NCBI GenBank assembly: GCA_034434335.1
Contig: DAOTZS010000116.1
Location: 1-16,014 of the forward strand
Reading direction: 5' to 3'
DNA from: DAOTZS01 sp034434335
GTDB taxonomy: Bacteria > Chloroflexota > Anaerolineae > CG2-30-64-16
DNA length: 16,014 nt
Below are positions 1 to 7,138 of this stretch, piece by piece (the stretch's first letter is position 1; each line of letters begins with the position of its first letter). The notes under the pieces are model-generated. The model was not told the DNA's origin. It was given only the letters and a program-made list of their open reading frames with translations, and did not search any database. The position numbers and the translations under genes are program-made.

Positions 1-31
1 GAAGCCGCCCCAGAAACCCCCACACTTGGGA

Positions 32-70
32 TTTCCCCCGCTCTCCCCTCCCAGGGGAGAGCGGGGGAAA
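32..70. repeat. Perfect 17-bp inverted repeat (hairpin)
   Basis: Positions 32-48 and 54-70 are exact reverse complements around a 5-nt loop (TCCCA). The stem is very GC-rich apart from its outer AAA/TTT pairs. It is followed on the plus strand by a G-rich stretch rather than a T run, so it is not a standard intrinsic terminator in that direction. Read on the minus strand the stem ends in TTT pairs, but no free U tract follows. It may be one of the dispersed palindromes that fill gene gaps here. The rest of 1-128 shows nothing else that can be supported. Confidence 0.75.
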
Positions 71-128
71 GGGGGTGAGAGGGGTAACGCACTGACTGCA
101 AAATGCCAGAATCTAGCTTAACACGGCA

Positions 129-316
129 CTATTCAGGCGGCGACTTGAAGTTACCTTTTTCGGCCTGCGGCCAGAGAGGTCGGGCCTTCGCCGACCTCTC
201 TGGTGATGCGCACATGAAGGGTGTCGGCGGAGGCCGACACCCCCTCGGGCCGAGCCCTTCGGGGCGAGGGCTGGCACGAAGTGCCCAGGGAGGGCGATTT
301 CCATCGGCCTGAATAG
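129..316 (+). mobile_element. MITE-like element with terminal inverted repeats, copy 1
   Basis: The element is bounded by CTATTCAGGC (129-138) and its exact reverse complement GCCTGAATAG (307-316). Inside are several hairpins: a GAGGTCGG..CCGACCTC dyad near 174-202, a 10-bp dyad (GGGTGTCGGC / GCCGACACCC) near 219-242, and a small GGCACGAAGTGCC palindrome near 271-283. An inverted, diverged copy of 169 nt lies at 7139-7307. No transposase or credible ORF is inside, so it would be non-autonomous if mobile. It sits 45 nt past the recJ stop codon and could act as a 3'-end structure. A clear target-site duplication is not visible. Confidence 0.65.
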
Positions 317-361
317 TTACCGGCGACCATGGTGACCTTTCCGACCTGCTGGCAACGGGGG

Positions 362-2116
362 TCACCCGGCCGGCCGGATGTCTTTGACGTTCAGTTGCAG
401 GCGCCGCTCGCCATTGTACTCATTGACTTCCAGGGAGTAAGCCAGGTCAATCCGGTGCGGCAGATTGCCAAACCAGTCGGCCTGGCGGAAGGCGATACCC
501 TCCCACTCCACATCGCTGTGGGGATCGCGCACCTTCAGTCTGAGGTGCTTGCTATCGGCGCCAACCCGTTGAGCCGATACCAGGTGCAGGCCCAGGGTGG
601 CGAGCACGGGCTGCGGGTTGCCACACCCACACGGCTCGAGCTGCTGGAGGAACTCATACACCGCGAAGTCCAGTTCGTCCAGAGAGACGACAGCATCAAT
701 CTGGAGGGTCGGCTGCAGGTCCTGGCCGGCCAGTTCCCGGGCAGCGATCTGCTCCAGGCGGCTTTCCAGAGCTGGCAGGTTTTGGTTGCTGAGGGTGAAG
801 CCGGCGGCTGCTGCATGACCGCCATGGCGCAGTAACAGGTCACGGCATTCATCCAGCGCGGCGGTGATATTGAATTCCGGGATGCTGCGGGCCGAGCCAT
901 GGGTTTCCTCGGGCCCCAGTTGGGCAACCAGGGCCGGGCGGTATAGTTCCTCAGCCAGCCGGCCGGCCACCAGTCCCACGATGCCAGGAGGGAACTCCGG
1001 GTCGGCCACCAGGTAGAGGTAACGGCCTGGGGGTCTGCCCCCTTCGGGAGTGGGTGGCATTCTTTTGTGGCGGGCCGCGATATGCTGCCGGGCCACTTCC
1101 AGCTTCTGAAGGGTGAGGGCCTGCCGTTCGCGGTTGAGTTGGCCGAGCTGGCCGGCCAGGGTCAGGGCCTGGAGCTCATCTTGGGTCATGAGCAGCTCGT
1201 AACTCAGCTCGGCGGTGCTGAGCCGGCCGGCAGCGTTGAGGCGGGGCCCCAGGATGAAGCCGATGGCGGTGGCGTCTACCCGGCCGGCCGGCAGCCCTGC
1301 TTCGGCCAGCATGGCCTGGATGCCGGGCCTGCGGGGCCGGTTCAGCTCGGCCAGCCCCCGCTGGACGAGGGCCCGGTTCTCGCCCAGGAGCGGTGCTATA
1401 TCGGCAACAGTGCCCAAGGCTACCAGGTCGAGCAATTCGGTTTCTCGCAGCGTGCCCGGCCTGGGTCCGATAGGGTCCCGTTGCTCGGCCAACAACAAGG
1501 CCTGAGCCAGCTTAAATGCAATGCCCACCCCGGCCAGGTCTTTGAAGGGGTAGGGGTCGCCAGGTTGTTTGGGGTTGATCACGGCCAACGCCGACGGCAA
1601 CTGGGGGCCGAGGGAGTGATGGTCAGTAACGATCATGTCCAGCCCCAACCGGCCGGCGTAAGCAACCTCCATCGCCGAACGGATGCCACAGTCCACAGTG
1701 ATAACCAGCCGGGCCCCACGGCTGGCAATGCGGTCCAATGCCTCGCAGTTGAGCCCATACCCTTCATCCACCCGGTGTGGGATGTAGGGGCTCACCCGCG
1801 CGCCGAGCGCGCTGAGGGTGTGAGCCAGGAGGGCCGTAGCACAAACCCCATCGGCATCGAAGTCTCCATAGACGACCACCGGTTCGCGCGTGCGGATCGC
1901 GTCTCGGATGCGTCTGACCGCCTCAGCCATGCCCTTCATGCGGAATGGGTCGTGGAAGCGGCCACGGCCGTTGAGGAAAGCATCCGCCTCCTGGGGATCG
2001 GTGACGCCGCGGTTGTAGAGGATCTGGACGATCAGAGGGTGCAGGTGAGACAGGCGGTTGCGCTGTCGTATGGGCACCTGGGGAGCGATGTCCCAGCGTT
2101 TTGGACTAGGTGGCAT
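362..2116 (-). CDS. recJ: Single-stranded-DNA-specific exonuclease RecJ
   Basis: RecJ degrades single-stranded DNA 5' to 3' in the cytoplasm and serves recombinational, mismatch and base-excision repair. The 584-residue product has the full DHH-family order: DFDADG at 85-90, VDCG at 141-144, DHH at 165-167, VALGTVADI at 232-240, GPRLNAAGR at 290-298, then a DHHA1 domain with GGHAAAAGF at 432-440 and a C-terminal OB-like region. These are the Mn-binding and DHHA1 signatures of active RecJ, and the length fits the family. An in-frame ATG exists at 2224. I chose 2116 because the protein then begins PPSPKRWDI, a usual RecJ opening, and because GAGG lies 5 nt upstream; the extra 36 residues are Arg/Pro-rich and read across the upstream gene. 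The start overlaps the preceding stop codon by 11 nt (2106-2116), which suggests translational coupling. A Pro/Gly-rich insertion (about 353-364) precedes the DHHA1 part. Confidence 0.95.
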   Translation of the reverse strand: MPPSPKRWDIAPQVPIRQRNRLSHLHPLIVQILYNRGVTDPQEADAFLNGRGRFHDPFRMKGMAEAVRRIRDAIRTREPVVVYGDFDADGVCATALLAHTLSALGARVSPYIPHRVDEGYGLNCEALDRIASRGARLVITVDCGIRSAMEVAYAGRLGLDMIVTDHHSLGPQLPSALAVINPKQPGDPYPFKDLAGVGIAFKLAQALLLAEQRDPIGPRPGTLRETELLDLVALGTVADIAPLLGENRALVQRGLAELNRPRRPGIQAMLAEAGLPAGRVDATAIGFILGPRLNAAGRLSTAELSYELLMTQDELQALTLAGQLGQLNRERQALTLQKLEVARQHIAARHKRMPPTPEGGRPPGRYLYLVADPEFPPGIVGLVAGRLAEELYRPALVAQLGPEETHGSARSIPEFNITAALDECRDLLLRHGGHAAAAGFTLSNQNLPALESRLEQIAARELAGQDLQPTLQIDAVVSLDELDFAVYEFLQQLEPCGCGNPQPVLATLGLHLVSAQRVGADSKHLRLKVRDPHSDVEWEGIAFRQADWFGNLPHRIDLAYSLEVNEYNGERRLQLNVKDIRPAG

Positions 2117-3479
2117 ACGATCCTCGAGATGACAGACGAGTTGTCTTGATCGGTGTCGGGGTGGCCGGGACCGGCTGTTCGGTTGGCGGGGCCGAACCGG
2201 AGAGCAGGTAGAACCGCTGCCCATGTGCCTGCTGGACGACGATGGTCAGCCCGGCGCCGCCCTGACGTGTCCAGAGCTGGCGCGAGGCTTCGCTCAACTG
2301 TTGGCTCAGAGCCTCCTCGGCATGGTCTGGGAACAGTCCCAGGCGGGTCCAGAGGAGGCCCTGCCGGAGAAGCTCCACCCGGGCAGGCACGGCCTCGGCG
2401 GGGCCCAGGGTGTCCAACTGCTGTCCGTAGCCGTTGATGAGATCGGTGTAGGCCGTGACCAGGGCTGAGTGGATTGCTTCGCTTTGGTCGCTCCAATCTG
2501 GCACCAGCGTCATACCATAGGCACCACGCGCTACCCGATACTTGATCGTCAGCCATGTGATCTGGTCGTGCAGGAGAGCCAGGCGGCTGTCCATGGGCAG
2601 TTGGCCGGCCTCGGCGTAGAATTCGCTGCGTGCCCGATCCTCTGCCACCAGGGCCTGGGCCAGCTCCTCAGCCAGGGCTGTGCGAGCGCTGGGTGCACTG
2701 AGGGGCCAATGGCTGGCAAGCTGAGCCGCCGCCACCTGCCGGGTGACGATGGCGGCTGTGACAGAGGCAGGCAGCACTACAGTGCCGCGCAGGGTGGGCA
2801 ACAAGGGTGGGCTCCCGCTCAGCCTGACCGCGGGGCCTTGCTCGCCAAGGGCAGCTACGGCCTGCTTGTCTCCCATTTGCCGGTACATGGCCGTGATCTG
2901 CTTGAGAATAGTCTGCCGTTGCGCTGGCACCAGGGTGAGACTGTAACGGGCGATGTTTTCGGCCTGGGCCAGGGCCAGCCGCGCGGCCCAGGGTTGACCT
3001 AGCGCCAGGTAGCCGCGGGCAACCTGAAGGGAGGCATCGGCCCGCGCCATGTCGTTCAATTCGGGGCTCAGCGCGGCCAGGTCCAGAGCAACACGGTAGC
3101 ACAGCCCCGCGCGCTTCTCGTCCAGCGGAGCAAAATGATCCGCCAGAAGGAGCCAGTGTCCGGTACGCACGGCATCGGGCAGCAAGACGCTGTAGGCCAA
3201 CCCGGCATAGGCTGTCTCGATCTCGCCGGCCTGGAGGGCAGCCCGAATGACCCGATCATCGGTCTCACCGGCCAGAGTCAGGACGGCCAGATCAGGAGCC
3301 ACGTCCTCGCTGCGCACTGCATCCCACGGCAGGAGCTGCTCTACAGCGGCTGCTGACTGCCGCGCCATATACAAGTAAGCTCCCAACAGGAACAGCCCGG
3401 CGATCAGCAGTATAACCGCGCCGGCAGCCAGGCCGATCTGCAGCCAGTTGGGGTAGTGCGGTTTTCTTTGCACACGCAT
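2106..3479 (-). CDS. Membrane-anchored helical protein of unknown function
   Basis: I do not recognise a family. The 457-residue product has a basic, short N terminus, one hydrophobic segment at about 14-37 (probable membrane anchor with the bulk outside the cytoplasm), and a long Ala/Leu-rich helical body that resembles TPR-like or other alpha-solenoid proteins (for example 130-215). It ends with a Pro/Thr-rich tail (about 425-450, including PATPTP), a style common in secreted and membrane proteins of Chloroflexota. It is the first gene of a two-gene unit: its stop codon (2106-2108) lies inside the start of recJ. The start at 3479 has a purine-rich AAAGGAG about 15 nt upstream, embedded in a perfect palindrome (3482-3498). 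Gene reality is well supported by the long ORF and the coupling; the function is open. A lipoprotein or sortase substrate is not indicated. Confidence 0.8.
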   Translation of the reverse strand: MRVQRKPHYPNWLQIGLAAGAVILLIAGLFLLGAYLYMARQSAAAVEQLLPWDAVRSEDVAPDLAVLTLAGETDDRVIRAALQAGEIETAYAGLAYSVLLPDAVRTGHWLLLADHFAPLDEKRAGLCYRVALDLAALSPELNDMARADASLQVARGYLALGQPWAARLALAQAENIARYSLTLVPAQRQTILKQITAMYRQMGDKQAVAALGEQGPAVRLSGSPPLLPTLRGTVVLPASVTAAIVTRQVAAAQLASHWPLSAPSARTALAEELAQALVAEDRARSEFYAEAGQLPMDSRLALLHDQITWLTIKYRVARGAYGMTLVPDWSDQSEAIHSALVTAYTDLINGYGQQLDTLGPAEAVPARVELLRQGLLWTRLGLFPDHAEEALSQQLSEASRQLWTRQGGAGLTIVVQQAHGQRFYLLSGSAPPTEQPVPATPTPIKTTRLSSRGSYAT

Positions 3480-3481
3480 GG

Positions 3482-3498
3482 GGAGAACGCCGTTCTCC
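3482..3498. promoter_or_regulatory. Palindrome covering the ribosome-binding region of the membrane-protein gene
   Basis: GGAGAACG (3482-3489) and CGTTCTCC (3491-3498) form an 8-bp perfect dyad with a 1-nt centre, ending 2 nt before the ATG at 3479. On the mRNA the dyad includes the AGGAG Shine-Dalgarno-like sequence. A 1-nt loop is too tight, so an RNA form would open the central pairs. It could be a repressor operator or an RNA fold that hides the ribosome-binding site. The function is inferred from position only. Confidence 0.4.
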
Positions 3499-3568
3499 TT
3501 TGAGATGGGCTTGGCACAGCTATCTCTGAACTTCTCTGGGCTACAAGCCGGTCGTTAGCACAGTTTTT

Positions 3569-3574
3569 AGTATA
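3569..3574 (-). promoter_or_regulatory. Possible extended -10 promoter for the membrane-protein/recJ unit
   Basis: On the minus strand TGG-TATACT forms an extended -10 element with its hexamer at 3569-3574. No good -35 is present 16-18 nt upstream, as is usual for extended -10 promoters. The start of transcription would fall near 3562, giving a leader of about 83 nt. The site lies back to back with the tRNA-Ser promoter. Confidence 0.35.
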
Positions 3575-3629
3575 CCACAAGGGTGGCGTAGGCCAGAAGT
3601 CCCGCAGGTAACGGTCGCGGTGTCTATTT

Positions 3630-3657
3630 TTGCCCGACGCAGACTCCATGCTATAAT
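3630..3657 (+). promoter_or_regulatory. Sigma70-type promoter of the tRNA-Ser pair
   Basis: TTGCCC (3630-3635) and TATAAT (3652-3657) are separated by 16 nt. Transcription would begin near 3664, that is at or one base before the first nucleotide of the tRNA at 3665, so the primary transcript would have almost no 5' leader. Confidence 0.65.
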
Positions 3658-3664
3658 TGCCGGT

Positions 3665-3750
3665 GGAGAGGTCGCATAGTTGGCCTAGTGCGCGCGTCTC
3701 GAAAACGCGTATCCCGCAAGGGATCGAGGGTTCGAATCCCTCCCTCTCCG
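3665..3750 (+). tRNA. tRNA-Ser (anticodon CGA)
   Basis: The sequence folds as a class II tRNA. The acceptor GGAGAGG pairs with CCTCTCC and the discriminator is G73 (serine-type). The anticodon loop is CTCGAAA, giving anticodon CGA, which reads UCG. A long variable arm (CCC GCAA GGG) and a T arm GAGGG-TTCGAAT-CCCTC follow. CCA is not encoded (CCT follows). It is the first gene of a two-tRNA transcript. Confidence 0.95.
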
Positions 3751-3773
3751 CCTGGACCCAAGAGGAGATTTGT

Positions 3774-3860
3774 GGAGAGGTCGCATAGTCCGGTCTAGTG
3801 CGCACGATTGGAAATCGTGTATCCCGCAAGGGATCGAGGGTTCAAATCCCTCCCTCTCCG
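3774..3860 (+). tRNA. tRNA-Ser (anticodon GGA)
   Basis: This class II tRNA lies 23 nt after the first serine tRNA. Its acceptor stem and variable arm are identical to those of its neighbour, and the T arm differs by one loop base (TTCAAAT against TTCGAAT). The anticodon loop TTGGAAA gives GGA, which reads UCU and UCC. Differences are otherwise confined to the D loop and anticodon arm. CCA is not encoded. An intrinsic terminator follows 19 nt downstream. Confidence 0.95.
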
Positions 3861-3879
3861 CCTGGTTGGAATGTAAGGC

Positions 3880-3921
3880 CGCCCCCCACAGGTGACAGTT
3901 ACCTTGGGGGGCGCTTTGTTT
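3880..3921 (+). terminator. Intrinsic terminator of the tRNA-Ser pair
   Basis: CGCCCCCC (3880-3887) pairs with GGGGGGCG (3906-3913), extended by AGGT/ACCT inside, with a short loop, and is followed by C and then TTTGTTT (3915-3921). Placement just after two tRNA genes supports the call. Confidence 0.75.
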
Positions 3922-4045
3922 GCCCTCACCGAAGGTTAAATCCCATAGCACTGGTCTTCCCGCCCCCTGGTAGGGGGCGTTCCGCTGCGCGGTAGGCAAG
4001 CAGGGGGTGGGGGTCCCATTAGCATCAAGATAACGGTCAAAGCGT

Positions 4046-4213
4046 ATGGGGCGACCATCGGTAGGGGCAGGGCTTGTCCCTGCCGCCATGGGGTGACCAC
4101 AAGGGCCGCCCCTACAAGTACTTGCCGCCATGGGGCGACCACAAGGGTCGCCCCTACAAGTCCTTGCCGCCATGGGGCGACCATCGGTAGGGGCAGGGCT
4201 TGTCCCTGCCCAA
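4046..4213. repeat. Tandem array of four 42-nt units
   Basis: Units begin with ATGGGGYGACCA at 4046, 4088, 4130 and 4172, an exact 42-nt period. Units 1 and 4 share one inner version (GTAGGGGCAGGGCTTG type) and units 2 and 3 another (AAGGGTCGCCCCTACAAG type), giving an A-B-B-A order. Related single copies occur at 12928-12951 (A core) and 13128-13150 (B core). The period is 14 codons, so long open frames appear, but no gene is credible. The stretch 3922-4045 shows only GC-rich repeat fragments. Confidence 0.85.
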
Positions 4214-4244
4214 TAGGCATCAATTAGAGGGACAGGAAATCGCA

Positions 4245-4279
4245 CCGGGTAGCCGAAGGCATTGCCTTCGGCTACCCGG
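4245..4279. repeat. Perfect 16-bp hairpin
   Basis: CCGGGTAGCCGAAGGC (4245-4260) and its exact reverse complement (4264-4279) flank the 3-nt loop ATT. No T run follows on either strand, so it is not a typical terminator. It lies between the 42-nt array and the dispersed repeat upstream of the GH116-like gene. Confidence 0.8.
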
Positions 4280-4290
4280 GTACGGGGGCA

Positions 4291-4376
4291 GCAGGGGAGG
4301 GTGCTCCCACCCGGCCTGCGGCCAACCTACCTAGCCCCCGCAAGCAGGGGGCCGGGAGAACATGCGGACAGGAACC
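4291..4376. repeat. Dispersed GC-rich repeat, copy 1
   Basis: The segment starting GCAGGGGAGGGTGC and running to the GGACAGGAAC region is a diverged direct copy of 13025-13116. Both share the order GCAGGGGAGGGTGC, CCCACCCGGCCTGCGGCC, AGC(C)CC..AAGCAGGGG, GGGAGAA and a GCGGAC-GGAA end. No coding potential is seen. The following 4377-4473 is the leader of the glycosidase gene, in which I see no convincing promoter. Confidence 0.65.
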
Positions 4377-4473
4377 TATGACCGTTAACTTGATGCCCAT
4401 AGGGGCTGGAGGTGGGGGTCCACACGGTAAAGTGCAAGATCCAGGCTAACCAGGCACCATACTGAGGGGGAAC

Positions 4474-7122
4474 ATGAACACATCTACATCATCGCGATCT
4501 CGGAAGATCTATCGTGGCGATGCTCTGCGCGCCGTAGCCATGCCTCTGGGTGGCATTGGCACCGGCAGCATAGCTCTATGTGGTGACGGTTCATTGCGTC
4601 AGTGGCAGATCCACAACCAGGTCAATCACCTGGCATGCATTCCCGGCTCGTTCTTTGCCGTGTGGACGCGTCGGGCCTCTCCGCCGGGGAGGGCGGTCGC
4701 ACGAGTGCTACAGAGTGCAGCTCTTTACGAGACCGAAGGGCCCCCGCCTCCTCCCACATCCAACGACCATGTCGTGCCGACCGCGCATAGGCAACTACTC
4801 AAGCAGCTACCGGGTGTGCAGTCCACCGCGTTCATCGGGGAATATCCCATCGCTGAACTGAGCTACCACGACGAGGAGCTGCCTCTGCAAGTGAGCATGG
4901 AGGCGTTCAATCCCTTTATCCCGTTGGTCAGCAAGGACTCTGGCCTGCCCGTGATCATTTTCAACATCACTCTCTCCAATCCCAACTCGTACGACGTGTT
5001 GGCTTCCGTGGCAGCGAGCTTGCAAAATGCGGTAGGGTGGGACGGCGTTACCCCTATCTCCGGCACGAGCTGTCCTCTCTACGGCGGTAACTTTAACACG
5101 CTCTACCGGGTGGGCAGGCTGAGTGCCATCAGCATGATGACGTCTCGCCTGCCCGCACACGATGAGGGTTACGGCGACATGGTGTTGGCCGTTCTCTCGT
5201 CGCATGCGACCTGCCTCACCCAATGGGACGACCTGGAGGCCTTTTGGGCTGACTTCAGCTCCGATGGGCGGTTCGGCAACGTTGCCGACTCGACTCCCAG
5301 CCGCGCCGGCCGGACCTGGAATGGCGCACTGGCCGTCCCCTTTGTCCTGGAGCCGGGCGCGTCCAGGGAGGTGACCTTTCTGATCACCTGGTATTTCCCC
5401 AACCACTACGTCAACTACTCCCAGGGCCCCTTCTTCGGCCTGGAGGACCAGAAGAGCAGGCTGTGGATCGGTCACCAATACAGCAACTGGTTCCGCTCGG
5501 CAATGGACGTGGCAGAGTACGTCGCTGCCCACCTGGAACGCCTGACCCGGGAGACGCGACTGGCCCGCGATACGTTCTACGATACCACGCTGCCGCCGGC
5601 CCTGCTTGATGCGGTAACCTCTCAGATGAGCATCATTCGCACCCCAACCTGCTTCTGGGCTGAGGATGGCCGTTTCTTCGGCTTCGAGGGATGCAGTGGA
5701 GCATCTACGCCTCACAAAGAGCCCATAGGCGGCTGCTGTCCCCTTAACTGCACGCACGTCTGGAACTATGAGATGGCTCTGGCGAGGCTCTTCCCCGACC
5801 TCGAGCGCACCATGCGCGACACTGAATGGCGCATCCAGCAACACCCGTCGGGATACCTGCCGCACCGGGTGCTGCTGCCCCTGTACCTGCCCCGCCCTTG
5901 GGATCGCGAGATAGGCGGCCCTGCACATCCGGCGCTGGACGGTCTGCTGGGAGCCATCCTCAAGACGCTGCGCGAGTACCGTGCCAGCGGCGACATGGCC
6001 TGGCTGGCTCAGGCATGGCCGTCGGTCAAACGGGCGCTCAGCTATGTGTGGACTGTGCACGACCCTGAGCGCACTGGGGTCATTGAGGGCGAGCAGCCCA
6101 ACACCTACGACATCTCAATCTACGGTGCCAATACCTTCATTGGCACCCTTTACCTGGCGGCTCTGCGGGCCGTCGAGGTGATGGCGAAGCTGTTGGGAGA
6201 AGATGACCTGGCCGCTGAATGCCAGCGCGTTTTTGAGCGCGGGCGGGCCACGTTGGAACAGCGTTTATGGAACGGCGAGTACTACATTCAAGCAGTAGAC
6301 CTGGAGCAGCATCCCCAATTTAACTGGGGGACAGGTTGCCATGCGGATCAGTTATTGGGCCAATGGTGGGCCCATTACCTGGGGCTCGGCCATCTCCTGG
6401 ACCCGGAACACGTGCGAACGGCAGTCAGGTCCATTGTGGCCTACAACTTCCGCCAGAGTTTCCATGGGCACGAGCAGCAACCCCGCGCCTTCGTGACGGC
6501 CGAGGATCAGGGCCTTCTGAACTGCACCTGGCCGAGAGGAGGGCGTCCCGCTGTACCCACGCTCTACTCGGACGAGGTTTGGACCGGCATCGAATATGAG
6601 GTGGCTGGGCTGCTGCTGTATGAGGGTGAGCCCGAAATGGCTTTGCGCATCATTGAAGCCACTCGTGGCCGCTATGACGGCCGCAAGCAGAACCCATGGA
6701 ATGATATAGAATGCGGCGATCACTATGTACGCGCGATGGCATCGTGGGCGCTGCTGGAAGCAGCCTCAGGCTACTGCTACGACGCGGGGGCCGCAGAGAT
6801 AGCCTTCGCACCGGCCTTGACGCCCCAGGATTTTCGAGCGCCGTTTGTCGCCAGGGACGGCTGGGGGACATTTGCCCAGAAGGTCTCAGGGGATATACAG
6901 ACGGCGGCCATCAGGCCCGTGTACGGATGGGTAGAGTGTGCCAGGCTGCGCCTCCAGCCGCAAGGCAGGGTACAGTCTGTGGCTGTGGCGCTGGGAGGGC
7001 TACCGATCCACGTTTCATGGCAGCAGGACGCTGACAAGGTCATCCTGACCCTGTCTGAGAGGGTGAAGATTCAGGCCGGTCAGGCATTGACCGTGTCTAT
7101 GTCTCTGTTCGGTGCTGCGTAG
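4474..7122 (+). CDS. GH116/DUF608-like glycoside hydrolase
   Basis: The 882-residue product resembles the GH116 group (GBA2-type glucosylceramidases and bacterial beta-glucosidases/xylosidases), with an N-terminal beta-sandwich domain (about 20-340, opening GGIGTGS at 26-32) and a C-terminal (alpha/alpha)6 catalytic domain (about 370-880). Shared marks are GRF..FEG at 399-406, PDLE at 441-444, NTYD at 543-546, ADQLLGQWW at 624-632 and SDEVWTG at 699-705. D546 fits the acid/base; E405 of FEG is my best guess for the nucleophile. The segment after E405 is about 11 residues longer than in GBA2 as I recall it and holds C407, C421, C422 and C426 before THVWNYE, a DUF608-type variation. No signal peptide is visible, so the enzyme should be cytoplasmic. 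The start has a GAGGGGG ribosome site. It is convergent with the sugar operon, suggesting a shared carbohydrate role; the substrate is unknown. Confidence 0.85.
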   Translation: MNTSTSSRSRKIYRGDALRAVAMPLGGIGTGSIALCGDGSLRQWQIHNQVNHLACIPGSFFAVWTRRASPPGRAVARVLQSAALYETEGPPPPPTSNDHVVPTAHRQLLKQLPGVQSTAFIGEYPIAELSYHDEELPLQVSMEAFNPFIPLVSKDSGLPVIIFNITLSNPNSYDVLASVAASLQNAVGWDGVTPISGTSCPLYGGNFNTLYRVGRLSAISMMTSRLPAHDEGYGDMVLAVLSSHATCLTQWDDLEAFWADFSSDGRFGNVADSTPSRAGRTWNGALAVPFVLEPGASREVTFLITWYFPNHYVNYSQGPFFGLEDQKSRLWIGHQYSNWFRSAMDVAEYVAAHLERLTRETRLARDTFYDTTLPPALLDAVTSQMSIIRTPTCFWAEDGRFFGFEGCSGASTPHKEPIGGCCPLNCTHVWNYEMALARLFPDLERTMRDTEWRIQQHPSGYLPHRVLLPLYLPRPWDREIGGPAHPALDGLLGAILKTLREYRASGDMAWLAQAWPSVKRALSYVWTVHDPERTGVIEGEQPNTYDISIYGANTFIGTLYLAALRAVEVMAKLLGEDDLAAECQRVFERGRATLEQRLWNGEYYIQAVDLEQHPQFNWGTGCHADQLLGQWWAHYLGLGHLLDPEHVRTAVRSIVAYNFRQSFHGHEQQPRAFVTAEDQGLLNCTWPRGGRPAVPTLYSDEVWTGIEYEVAGLLLYEGEPEMALRIIEATRGRYDGRKQNPWNDIECGDHYVRAMASWALLEAASGYCYDAGAAEIAFAPALTPQDFRAPFVARDGWGTFAQKVSGDIQTAAIRPVYGWVECARLRLQPQGRVQSVAVALGGLPIHVSWQQDADKVILTLSERVKIQAGQALTVSMSLFGAA

Positions 7123-7138
7123 GTTAGGGTACCCGTAA

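Noticed and set aside
103..365. Short open frames over the first TIR element
   Set aside because: They arise from GC-rich palindromes on both strands and have no ribosome sites or recognisable products.
1067..2149. Long plus-strand open frame opposite recJ
   Set aside because: It is a shadow of recJ, whose minus-strand frame carries every RecJ motif.
2117..2224. Upstream ATG that adds 36 residues to RecJ
   Set aside because: The extension is low-complexity Arg/Pro/Ser, lies within the upstream gene, and a better-placed ATG with a ribosome site follows.
4046..4213. 42-nt array considered as a CRISPR array
   Set aside because: The units repeat along their whole length without unique spacers, there are only four, and no cas gene is near.
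3404..4245. Minus-strand open frames across the serine tRNAs (with a REGFEPSIPCG-like peptide)
   Set aside because: They are antisense translations of the two tRNA genes and of the 42-nt repeat array. Such peptides are a well-known annotation artefact.
4807..6060. Long minus-strand open frame opposite the GH116-like gene
   Set aside because: It is a shadow; the plus frame encodes a recognisable family.
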